Made by a program: the position numbers and the translations under genes. A model generated the notes under the pieces. The model did not search any database. It saw nothing but the letters and a program-made list of their open reading frames with translations, and had not been told where the DNA came from. This document shows, piece by piece, positions 24,431-31,453 of a stretch of 35,811 nt of DNA. Each line of letters begins with the position of its first letter. The stretch's first letter is position 1. The DNA lies in assembly GCA_035711845.1 (NCBI GenBank), contig DASTBU010000040.1, forward strand, positions 1 to 35,811, given 5' to 3'. The stretch is from DASTBU01 sp035711845. Lineage in GTDB: Bacteria; Acidobacteriota; Vicinamibacteria; Vicinamibacterales; 2-12-FULL-66-21.

Positions 24431-24787
24431 ATGACGAAGTATAGAAACGGCGAACAGGTGAAGGCAGGGTTCTACTGGAACACCAAAGAGTGGGAAGCCC
24501 ACATCGTCAAGCCCGAGGGGGGCGCGCTGCCTGGCGGGCCGGAGGCAACATACGTCCGGCTGCCGCTGCTCGCGGTGCTGGTGTTCGCGCCCTTGATGGG
24601 TGCGGTGTATGCGTTCTTCCTCCCGTTCATCGGCTTCGCAATGGTGGCGGCGTACCTTGCTGGCCGTATCCGCAGGATGTTCACGACCACACCGCCCGCC
24701 GTCGAGCAGCGCGCCGGGATCGCGGGACTGACGCCTGAGGTCAGGGTCGAGGCGGCGGAGGAAGATCGGTTCAAGAAAGCCGCGTAG
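24431..24787 (+). CDS. small membrane protein under palindromic promoter, unknown
   Basis: This 118-aa protein starts at ATG 24431, with an excellent GGAGGT five bases upstream, which overrides the longer open frame from 24296. The N-terminal 45 residues are soluble and aromatic/charged (MTKYRNGEQVKAGFYWN, TKEWEAHIVKPEGG), followed by two hydrophobic helices (about 45-62 and 65-83), a basic turn (AGRIRRMF) and a polar C-terminus. I do not know the family. It ends three bases before the convergent response regulator of the cytochrome operon, so it may belong to the same regulon. Confidence 0.75.
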   Translation: MTKYRNGEQVKAGFYWNTKEWEAHIVKPEGGALPGGPEATYVRLPLLAVLVFAPLMGAVYAFFLPFIGFAMVAAYLAGRIRRMFTTTPPAVEQRAGIAGLTPEVRVEAAEEDRFKKAA

Positions 24788-24790
24788 GCC

Positions 24791-25447
24791 TCAGGCCTCG
24801 GCACGGATGACGCCGTGCCGGAGTGCAAACCGGATCAGCTCGGTCCGGTTGTGCAGGTGCAGCTTGACCATGAGGTGCTCACGGTGCGACATCGCGGTCT
24901 TGACGCTGATGTTGAGCAGCTCGGCCACCTCCTTGTTGCTGCGGCCCTCGGCCACCAGCTTCAGGACCTGCTTCTCGCGGTCGGTGAGCGTCTCGTACTC
25001 GTCCGGTGCGTCGGCCGATGCCGGCGCACCGGTTTCCGTCAGGGCTTCACGGGCCACGGCCGGATCGAGGACGAGGCCTCCACGCAGCACGGCCCGAATC
25101 GCGGAGATCAGCTCGGCGCCGGCAGCCTTCTTCAATACGTAACCGGACACGCCGGCCTTCAAGAACCGGCGCACGTATTCGGGCTCGCCGTACTGGCTCA
25201 GCACGATGATTCGCGCGCGCGGCACGCGTTTACGGACTTCGAGGGTCGCCTCCAGCCCACCGAGGCCGGGCATCGCGATATCCATGAGGATCAGATCGGG
25301 TTCGAGCTTGACCGCGAGGTCGATCGCTTCCTGTCCTCCAGCGGCTTCGCCAACCACCTCGAGGTCGTCTGCCAGGGACAGCAGTGCTTTCACACCATCG
25401 CGCACGATCGCGTGATCGTCGGCTATCAGGATCCGGGTCTTCGTCAT
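24791..25447 (-). CDS. NarL/FixJ-type response regulator
   Basis: This 218-aa two-component regulator has a receiver domain at residues 1-120 with the acidic pocket Asp10/Asp11, phospho-acceptor Asp56 in DLILMDIAMPG, the switch Ser in IIVLSQYG, and Lys in VLKKAAG. A linker rich in Ala/Pro precedes a LuxR-type helix-turn-helix at about 150-210 (LTDREKQVLKLVAEGRSNKEVAELLNIS, VKTAMSHREHLMVKL). It is the cognate output of the histidine kinase encoded directly upstream: its ATG overlaps the kinase stop as ATGA (25447/25444). A likely target is its own operon's promoter upstream of 28969. Confidence 0.95.
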   Translation of the reverse strand: MTKTRILIADDHAIVRDGVKALLSLADDLEVVGEAAGGQEAIDLAVKLEPDLILMDIAMPGLGGLEATLEVRKRVPRARIIVLSQYGEPEYVRRFLKAGVSGYVLKKAAGAELISAIRAVLRGGLVLDPAVAREALTETGAPASADAPDEYETLTDREKQVLKLVAEGRSNKEVAELLNISVKTAMSHREHLMVKLHLHNRTELIRFALRHGVIRAEA

Positions 25448-27255
25448 GGCAGGCTCACTCCGGCCGCCGCATCGCTCCCCAATCCTGTGGCGCGCGTCGT
25501 CCTGGCGGCAACAGGCACCGTGATGAGCAGCCGGGTCCCGTGGCCCGGCTCCGACTCGATGTGCAGCGATCCGCCGATGATCTGGATGCGCTCGCGCATG
25601 CCGAGCAGCCCGATTCCCCGCAGCGACGATGAATCGCCGGTGGCCCTGGCGAGATCGAATCCCTCGCCGTCGTCTTCGACTTCGAGCGTCAGCACCCCGC
25701 TGTCGACGCTGCCCTGAATCAGCACGCTATCGGCACAGGCGTGGCGCGAGATGTTCACGATGGCTTCCTGCACGGCCCGGAACACCGCGGTCTCGACTTC
25801 GGAGGGCAGCCGTGCTTCGAGCGCATCCAGGTCGTCGAGCTCGCACCGCACGGCCGTGGAGGTGCCGCCGAGCTGCCAATCTGCGACCCCGCGAATCGCC
25901 GCCGCGAGGCCGAGGTCGTCGAGGACCGAAGGCCTGAGATTCACAATCAGGCGATGAAGCTCCTGGTGCATACGATTGACGAGCTGCCTGAGATCGTGGA
26001 GGCGACGCTTCGTGTCCGACTCGGGGGAGGTCGCCAGCGCCGTATCCACGCCGATGCCAAGGGCTGCGAGCGTCTGGCTGGTCTCGTCGTGCAGCTCCCG
26101 GGCGATGCGCTTCCGTTCGTCTTCCTGTGCGGAGATGACCTTGCGCAAGAGCTCCTGACGGATGCGCTCGCGCTCGTGGAGCCTCGCGTTGAGCGCGTTC
26201 AGCTCGTGTGTGCGGTCTGCGACGCGCTGCTCCAGGTCCTGGTTCGCGCGCTCGATCTGATCGATGTCCTGCTTCAGTGACCGCCGCATCCGTTCGACAG
26301 CGGTCGCGAGGCGGGCGATCTCGTCACCACCGGCCGCCGAACCAGGAGCATCGATCGAATGCTCGAGATCCCCGCCGGCGATTCGCTCCGCCGATGCCGT
26401 GAGCCCCTTGAGCGGACGGCGCACGCTTCGTGCGATGCCCCAGGCGAGCAGTGTCGCCAGCGCGGCCAGCGAAGGAGCGAGCCATAGGGAACGACGCCGG
26501 AAGGTCGCGACCGGACCCAGCGGACCCGGACCCATATTCGACATCACCACGAACCACGGCGTACCTTCGACGGGCGTCGTGAAGGAGGGGCGAGCGGCGC
26601 CATCCGGGGGTGCTCCCGACGCCGTGAGCCGCGCTTCCTGCCCGTCGACGATCTCGAGCCGCACGCCGGGGTCGAGCGCTGCAGCCTGGAGCAGCGCCAT
26701 CAGCCGCCGTGAAGGAAGTGTCATCACACCCGCGACCGCCCCGCCGGGCCGTCCTTCCGCAGGCCGGAACGGCACCGCCCCTGCCACCACGGGCGAGGCG
26801 CCTGGCGCTGCAATCACGTTGGTCACTACGGGACGCTGTTCTCGAATGGCATGCTGCGCCGCGCCTCTGAGCGCCTCCGACGAGAGCAGGGCTCGATTGT
26901 GCGCCGGCGCGGCAGCCACCGTCCGGCCCGATTCGTCGACGATGAAGAGGGACGACCAGAGACGGCCGTAAGGGATCGTGCCTTCGAGCAGGGTCTGCTC
27001 GGGAGCGTCGGATCGATCGCTCAGATCGATCTGCGACGCGGTTGCGACGGTCGCGAGCAGCCGCAGCTCGTCAGCGAGTGCCGCCGAGAGGCTGCCGGAG
27101 GCGAAGCGTGCGAAGCGCTCGTGCTCCAGTGAGATTTCACGCTCGAGGTCGAGCAGGCTGGACCGGCTGAGCAGCGACAACGCGCCGGCGGCGATGAAGA
27201 CGCCGGCGCCGACGAGTGCCAGCAGGCGGCCCTGAATCGAGGTGGATCCGGTCAC
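25444..27255 (-). CDS. NarX-like sensor histidine kinase with periplasmic sensor domain
   Basis: This 603-aa protein starts at GTG 27255, which overlaps the cytochrome b stop as GTGA; the long open frame beyond is a shadow. The first membrane helix is at residues about 9-29, followed by an extracytoplasmic region of about 220 residues that reads like a Cache-type sensor (YGRLWSSLFIVDESGRTV, PSRRLMALLQAAALDPGVRLEIVDG). The second helix is at about 250-272, then HAMP (SVRRPLKGLTASAERIAGGD), a coiled coil to about 375, and a HisKA_3 phospho-acceptor with His389 in ERKRIARELHDETSQT. The HATPase domain has an N-box (AIVNISRHACAD) and the G-boxes VEDDGEGFD, GIGLLGMRERI and PGHGTRLLITVP. It signals to the NarL-type regulator. 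The ligand is unknown but is probably linked to respiration. Confidence 0.93.
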   Translation of the reverse strand: MTGSTSIQGRLLALVGAGVFIAAGALSLLSRSSLLDLEREISLEHERFARFASGSLSAALADELRLLATVATASQIDLSDRSDAPEQTLLEGTIPYGRLWSSLFIVDESGRTVAAAPAHNRALLSSEALRGAAQHAIREQRPVVTNVIAAPGASPVVAGAVPFRPAEGRPGGAVAGVMTLPSRRLMALLQAAALDPGVRLEIVDGQEARLTASGAPPDGAARPSFTTPVEGTPWFVVMSNMGPGPLGPVATFRRRSLWLAPSLAALATLLAWGIARSVRRPLKGLTASAERIAGGDLEHSIDAPGSAAGGDEIARLATAVERMRRSLKQDIDQIERANQDLEQRVADRTHELNALNARLHERERIRQELLRKVISAQEDERKRIARELHDETSQTLAALGIGVDTALATSPESDTKRRLHDLRQLVNRMHQELHRLIVNLRPSVLDDLGLAAAIRGVADWQLGGTSTAVRCELDDLDALEARLPSEVETAVFRAVQEAIVNISRHACADSVLIQGSVDSGVLTLEVEDDGEGFDLARATGDSSSLRGIGLLGMRERIQIIGGSLHIESEPGHGTRLLITVPVAARTTRATGLGSDAAAGVSLP

Positions 27256-27953
27256 GCGACATTCTCGACCTTGCCCGGCGCCTTCTCGTTCTGAAGCATC
27301 TGTTCGTACTCGAGCGGGTGCTCGTGCCGCATGCGCTCGCGGCTGATCCGTCCGGTGAAGATCGTCGTATCGAACGGGAAGACGTCCGGATTCAGATGCG
27401 CGTTGTAGATGTGCCAGACAATCACGACGAGAAACGCCATGAGCCCTTCGTAGCTGTGTGCCACCTGCGCCGCTGGGATTACCTGTCCCGGAAGAAAGCG
27501 CGTGACGGCAGTCGGGTAGAGCAACACGAAGCCGGTCGCTCCGACCACGGCTGCCCCGAGAACCAGGCCCCAGTACTCGAACTTCTGGCGGTAGTCGAAG
27601 CGATCGAATCGCGCCTGCTGATCCGAGACGCCGAGGTAGTAGCGCAGCGTGATGATCGCGTCGCGAAAATCCTGCCGCGTCGGAACGAGGCTGAGCTTCG
27701 TCCGGCCGGTCACCACGAGGAAGATCATGCGCCCCAGGTGCACGGTCGTCACGAGGACGAACAGGATGCCCGCGGCCCGGTGCATCCATCGCGCCGGATC
27801 GATGCCGCCGAGCATGGAGGTCAGCGTCTGGGCCCAGCCCTGGTCGAAGTATTTCTGCGGCAGACCGGTGACCGCCAGGACGACGAACAACAGCATGATT
27901 GAGGCGTGCTCGGCCCGCTGGATGCCGGAGAAACGAACAACGGTTGACTTCAT
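27252..27953 (-). CDS. cytochrome b (b561/FdnI-gamma-like), second copy
   Basis: This 233-aa membrane haem-b protein is paralogous to that at 1621-2463. ATG 27953 overlaps the cytochrome c stop as ATGA. Likely haem ligands are His in RAEHASIMLLF, WMHRAAG, VTTVHLGRM, VAHSYEGLMAF and VWHIYNAHLNP. FPFDTTIFTGR and RHEHPLEYEQM match the paralogue. It lacks the C-terminal extra helix of the first copy, ending after a short soluble tail. Expected role: exchange of electrons between the quinone pool and the nine-haem cytochrome encoded just upstream. Confidence 0.9.
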   Translation of the reverse strand: MKSTVVRFSGIQRAEHASIMLLFVVLAVTGLPQKYFDQGWAQTLTSMLGGIDPARWMHRAAGILFVLVTTVHLGRMIFLVVTGRTKLSLVPTRQDFRDAIITLRYYLGVSDQQARFDRFDYRQKFEYWGLVLGAAVVGATGFVLLYPTAVTRFLPGQVIPAAQVAHSYEGLMAFLVVIVWHIYNAHLNPDVFPFDTTIFTGRISRERMRHEHPLEYEQMLQNEKAPGKVENVA

Positions 27954-28969
27954 CGGTTCACCATCAGTCTCCAGAGGTGCAGCAGGATCTGGAGACCGAG
28001 CCCTCCGATCATGAACGGGATTACCAGCGCGTAGGTGAGCTTCACCGCGTAAACCAGTGGGGCCTTCTGCCAGCTCGGCTCGTAATGAGAGAGCCACGCG
28101 TCGGGGAAGTTCTCGTTCGACCCTTCATGACACTTACCGCAGGTCTGCGAGAGGTTCGCTTTCATCACCGGCGACCGGGGGCTATCGGCCTTCTCGATGT
28201 CGTGGACGCCGTGGCAATCGGTACACCGCGCCACGACCGGTCCCCTCGACGTCCGGTTCTGATGCTGCCGGAGCGACGCCGTCTTTCCATGAAAGTCGTT
28301 GAGGTAGGTCGTGAGCACCGCCGTCGAGAGCCCGTACTTCTGCATCAGATCCTTGTTGGCGTGGCAGTTTCCGCACATGTCCGGGGTGCGCAGCTCCCAC
28401 TTCTCCTGATGAGGGCCCGCGATGTCGTGCGCGCGGTGGCAGTCCGTGCAGACCGGCACGTCCCCGGCGTTGTTCGTGGCGAGCCCCCGGCCGTGCACGC
28501 TCATGGCGTACGCCCTTGCCACGCCTTCGTGACAGCGCGAGCAGGTGTCCGAGATTCGCGTGCGGGGCTGCGCCGGCTTCTGAATGTCGTGCGAGCCGTG
28601 GCAATCGACGCAGACAGGCGACGTGCTGTCGCCTCGGGCGACGGCCGACTGGTGCACGCTGTCCAACGTCTTGGTGTAGTTGTCGAAATGACATTTGCGG
28701 CACTGTTCCGCATACGCGACGGAGAGTTCCCGCGCCGAGCGGAAGCCTCGCGCCTCGTGCGGCACTTCAGTCATCCCGACGTGGCAATCGACGCAGGAGA
28801 GCTTGGCGTGGACCGACTTGCTGAAAACGCCGCCGTCCACGTGCAGCTTCAGCGCCTGGCCGTCAGTTGTGGTCGTTGCGAGTTCGGGATCGCCGTGGCA
28901 CGCGAGGCAGGTTTCGACATCGGGAGCCGGCCCCTGCGCCAGCATCACCGTCAGGAGTATTGCAAGCAT
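27950..28969 (-). CDS. multihaem cytochrome c (9 CXXCH), membrane-anchored
   Basis: This 339-aa exported cytochrome is the first gene of the leftward operon. A very short signal (MLAILLTVMLAQ) precedes nine haem motifs: CLACH, CVDCH, CRKCH, CVDCH, CSRCH, CTDCH, CGNCH, CTDCH and CGKCH. A C-terminal helix (about 310-333) anchors it. CTDCHGVHDI, SPRSPVMKANL and TCGKCHEGSNENF line up with CADCHGAHEI, DPRSPIAPANL and TCGKCHEGANANF of the 11-haem protein, showing common descent with two fewer haems. No clear Shine-Dalgarno is seen before ATG 28969, and the signal is short, so the start could be slightly off. It hands electrons to an unknown periplasmic acceptor. Confidence 0.9.
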   Translation of the reverse strand: MLAILLTVMLAQGPAPDVETCLACHGDPELATTTTDGQALKLHVDGGVFSKSVHAKLSCVDCHVGMTEVPHEARGFRSARELSVAYAEQCRKCHFDNYTKTLDSVHQSAVARGDSTSPVCVDCHGSHDIQKPAQPRTRISDTCSRCHEGVARAYAMSVHGRGLATNNAGDVPVCTDCHRAHDIAGPHQEKWELRTPDMCGNCHANKDLMQKYGLSTAVLTTYLNDFHGKTASLRQHQNRTSRGPVVARCTDCHGVHDIEKADSPRSPVMKANLSQTCGKCHEGSNENFPDAWLSHYEPSWQKAPLVYAVKLTYALVIPFMIGGLGLQILLHLWRLMVNR

Positions 28970-29047
28970 GGTAAGGTCCAGGAAACTGTCGCAAAAGGAA
29001 TAGCAACCGGACTGCCACCGGTGACGGTGCGCTATCCCTTTGAAACC

Positions 29048-29082
29048 GGCGGAGTTTCCGGCCGACCTGCCGGATTTCCGCC
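29048..29082. terminator. imperfect hairpin downstream of the baeRF-like gene
   Basis: GGCGGA and TCCGGC (29048-29062) pair with GCCGGA and TCCGCC (29069-29082) around a short loop with a small internal mismatch. It lies in the 192-base gap between two leftward genes, so it could end the baeRF transcript or sit in the cytochrome operon's upstream region. No T-run follows. Confidence 0.35.
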
Positions 29083-29104
29083 AGTTGGCCTCCTGGAGCC
29101 TGCC

Positions 29105-29131
29105 AGCATTCCGGCTGAGGCCGGGGATGCT
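29105..29131. terminator. second hairpin downstream of the baeRF-like gene
   Basis: AGCAT-T-CCGGC (29105-29115) pairs with GCCGG-GG-ATGCT (29120-29131) around a short loop. It is 31 bases past the stop of the leftward baeRF gene, the best-placed terminator candidate in this gap, though without a T-run. Confidence 0.4.
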
Positions 29132-29161
29132 GATCCCCGACCCGCCGTCCGCTCGTGCTCC

Positions 29162-30316
29162 TCAGATTCGGAACCGGAGAAGGGCAGCCACGCCGCCGTA
29201 GCGCGACAGGAGCGACGCGTCTTCGATGAACGTGATGACGGCGCCCGTCTGCGTGGCTTTCGTGATCAGCTCGTCGATCAGCCTGATGACCTGCGGATCG
29301 TTCTCGGCGGCCTCGCCCGCCGATGTGGTGTCCACTGCCGGCTCGGTGAGCAGGCCCGCATCGTTGGCGGCCGCAAGCACCCTGGAGGCCGACGAGCCGT
29401 GCATTCCGCGGACGTTCGCGGACACGAGCAGTTCGTCGACCTGGCCCTTGATCAGCGCGTCGAACGTACTCTCCGGGCCGACCACGCCGAGTCCGCCGGC
29501 GCGGAACGCGCCGACTGCCGTCTCGACTTTTTCCTTGTCCGTCCGTTCGTTCAGCCGCTTCATCGCGCCCAGCGTCGTCTTCAGGACATCGTCGAGCGGC
29601 GCGGAGGTGTCGAGACGAACGTGATCGACGATCTTTTCGGCGAGTTGCTTCGACATCTGCTCGCGGAGCAGCGGGATGATCACCTCGTCGCCCGCCAGGA
29701 TGATCTGCTGGATGCCTTCACGCTGGACGATTTGTTCGAGCGCGTCGACGACTTCCTTGGCGTGCTGCAGGTGAAAGTTCTCGATGTGCCGCTGGAAGCG
29801 CGCCTGTGACCACCCGCCCTGGGAGTTGCGCTTGGTTTTGACCCCCTTGATCTCCTGCTCCGCCACCACCTCGCCGGTCGCGACCACGATGATGCGCGCG
29901 CTGTTGGTGTCGGCCACGACCGCGGCGTAGCGAGGATACTGGGACTCCAGGCGCGCGAGTGGATACAGGTGTGGCGCATCGCCGATGTAGAGCCAGTTGT
30001 GCTCGATCGGCGCGCCGAGCTGGACGCTTTCGAAGAGCTCACCGGCGGAACAGGCGAAGATCGCCACCCCGTTGGCAGACGGCTGCAGTTCCATGTCCAG
30101 ATAGCGCGTGATGCGCTCGAGATCCCGATCGAGACTCTCACGGTCGGGAGAGGCGGAGGGATAGGTGCGGCTGCGCGCGGCGAATTCCTTTCGGATGAAG
30201 GTCTGATACTGGTCGCGTCCTGTGGGACCTGGCTGCGCATTGAGATACAGGCTGACGACCGGGTACGGAACGGGCCCGAAGGCCGCAAGTTTTTCGAGCT
30301 GGACGTTCAGCGTCAT
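29162..30316 (-). CDS. baeRF/Vms1-like eRF1-family protein (putative peptidyl-tRNA hydrolase)
   Basis: This 384-aa protein resembles bacterial archaeo-eukaryotic release-factor-like (baeRF) proteins related to eRF1 and Vms1/ANKZF1. The N-domain (to about 140) starts with AFGPVPYPVVSLYLNAQPGPTGRD. The middle domain has YAAVVADTNSARIIVV, then the loop GGWSQARFQRH (167-177), which corresponds to the eRF1 GGQ loop with the Gln shifted (GGWSQ). IILAGDEVIIPLLREQM follows. The C-domain has the L7Ae-like GQVDELLVSAN and TGAVITFIEDASLLSRYGGVAALLRF. Related proteins release or cleave stalled peptidyl-tRNA; the activity of bacterial ones is little tested. GAGGAA precedes ATG 30316. Confidence 0.8.
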   Translation of the reverse strand: MTLNVQLEKLAAFGPVPYPVVSLYLNAQPGPTGRDQYQTFIRKEFAARSRTYPSASPDRESLDRDLERITRYLDMELQPSANGVAIFACSAGELFESVQLGAPIEHNWLYIGDAPHLYPLARLESQYPRYAAVVADTNSARIIVVATGEVVAEQEIKGVKTKRNSQGGWSQARFQRHIENFHLQHAKEVVDALEQIVQREGIQQIILAGDEVIIPLLREQMSKQLAEKIVDHVRLDTSAPLDDVLKTTLGAMKRLNERTDKEKVETAVGAFRAGGLGVVGPESTFDALIKGQVDELLVSANVRGMHGSSASRVLAAANDAGLLTEPAVDTTSAGEAAENDPQVIRLIDELITKATQTGAVITFIEDASLLSRYGGVAALLRFRI

Positions 30317-30484
30317 GAGGTTCCTCGGCGCTTCCGTTTCGAAGCTGATGCGTGGGTTGCTGGGTGCCTCTCGAACGATTCAACTCCCATGCCGTTGAGG
30401 TCAGCTCTGGATTCCTGGCACTCCGCAGAGAAACTCTCGAACGCGCCATGGCAATTCGAAAATTCGAGATCCGACCCTACGGGA

Positions 30485-30490
30485 TAGAAT
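30485..30490 (+). promoter_or_regulatory. -10-like TAGAAT before the dppA-like gene
   Basis: TAGAAT followed by AGGCG repeats the context seen before the DUF4159 gene. A TTCGAG (30463-30468) sits about where a weak -35 would be, inside two direct copies of AATTCGA. Transcription would start near 30497, inside the hairpin at 30495-30513. Confidence 0.35.
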
Positions 30491-30494
30491 AGGC

Positions 30495-30513
30495 GCGGCC
30501 GCTCGGCGGCCGC
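30495..30513. promoter_or_regulatory. GC-rich hairpin in the dppA-like leader
   Basis: GCGGCCG (30495-30501) and CGGCCGC (30507-30513) form a perfect seven-base stem with a five-base loop. It ends nine bases before ATG 30523, occupying the usual ribosome-binding-site position; no Shine-Dalgarno is seen. Confidence 0.4.
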
Positions 30514-30522
30514 CCACATTCC

Positions 30523-31431
30523 ATGAAATCAAGCATATTCCTGCTGACCACGATTGCGGCGATTGCCCTGGTCCCCGCCTCGCCCGGCGGCCAGACACCG
30601 GCGAGGGATCCCGGCAAGGTCTTCATTTCCGTCGACATGGAGGGCATCACGGGCGTGGTGCAGCCGTCCCAGCTCGGGCCTGCAGGGTTCGAATACACAA
30701 AGGCCCGCGAGTGGATGACCGCCGAGGCCCGCGCCGCGATCGAGGGCGCGAAGGCCGGCGGCGCGACCTCTTTCGTGATCGCAGATTCCCACGGCAACGC
30801 CCAGAACCTCCTGATCGACCAGCTCCCGGAGGACGTCCGGATTGTCAGGGGCTTTCCGCGCCCGATGAGCATGATGCAGGGGATCGACGAGACGTTTGCC
30901 GCCGCCGTCTTCATCGGCTACCACGCGAGCGAGATGACGGCGGAGGCCGTCCGCGGCCACACCTTCTCCAGCGCGAAGCTTCTCGGCGTCTCGTTGAACG
31001 GCATCGAGGTTTCGGAGGGAATCTTCAATGCGGCGATCGCCGCGCACTACAACGTCCCTGTGATCTTCGTGTCCGGCGATCGCAAGGCCGTCGCGCAGCT
31101 GGAAGGCGCCATCCCCGGGATCACCGGCGCGGTGGTGAAGGAACCACTCGGCTACCATTCGGCGCTGACGGTGACCCCCGCGCGCGGACAGTCGATGATT
31201 CGCGACGGCGTGCGCGCCGCCCTCTCCAAGCGCAGCGCGATTCCGCCGTACCGGCTGAAGACGCCCATCGAGCTCGAGGTCGGCTTCAAGCTGACCCTGG
31301 ATGCGGAGCTCGCCTCGTACATCCCGGGACTGACACGGTCGGGCGCCCACACGGTCCGCGGAACGTTCCCCGACATCCTGCCGATCGTGCGGTTGATGCG
31401 CGTCCTGTCGGCGTTCGAGCCGCCCGCCTGA
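30523..31431 (+). CDS. periplasmic M55 D-aminopeptidase (DppA-like)
   Basis: This 302-aa zinc peptidase of the M55 family releases D-amino acids from the N-terminus of small peptides such as D-Ala-D-Ala. A signal peptide (MKSSIFLLTTIAAIALVPAS) directs it to the periplasm, unlike the cytoplasmic Bacillus DppA. Metal-site residues are visible: Asp38 and Glu40 in SVDMEGITG, His90 in ADSHG, and His134 in GYHASEMT. SLNGIEVSEG and VSGDRKAVAQLE are also typical. A likely role is recycling of peptidoglycan-derived D-peptides. The next gene, a FAD oxidoreductase of the D-amino-acid-oxidase fold, starts 22 bases later, so the two could act in sequence on D-amino acids (inference). Confidence 0.9.
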   Translation: MKSSIFLLTTIAAIALVPASPGGQTPARDPGKVFISVDMEGITGVVQPSQLGPAGFEYTKAREWMTAEARAAIEGAKAGGATSFVIADSHGNAQNLLIDQLPEDVRIVRGFPRPMSMMQGIDETFAAAVFIGYHASEMTAEAVRGHTFSSAKLLGVSLNGIEVSEGIFNAAIAAHYNVPVIFVSGDRKAVAQLEGAIPGITGAVVKEPLGYHSALTVTPARGQSMIRDGVRAALSKRSAIPPYRLKTPIELEVGFKLTLDAELASYIPGLTRSGAHTVRGTFPDILPIVRLMRVLSAFEPPA

Positions 31432-31453
31432 TCACGCCTCGACAGCGATCACG

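Noticed and set aside
27256..27789. N-terminal extension of the histidine kinase by 178 codons
   Set aside because: The added residues are an antisense-like shadow of the cytochrome b gene in another frame. GTG 27255 gives a proper membrane helix and a GTGA overlap.
27899..29809. 636-codon open frame antisense to the cytochrome c and baeRF genes
   Set aside because: It spans two real leftward genes and the gap between them, and its translation is Arg/His-rich without domain sequence.
30680..30700. tRNA T-arm-like GGTTCGAAT
   Set aside because: It lies inside the dppA-like reading frame and no acceptor, D- or anticodon stems surround it. A similar string at 17931-17945 (minus strand) was rejected for the same reason.
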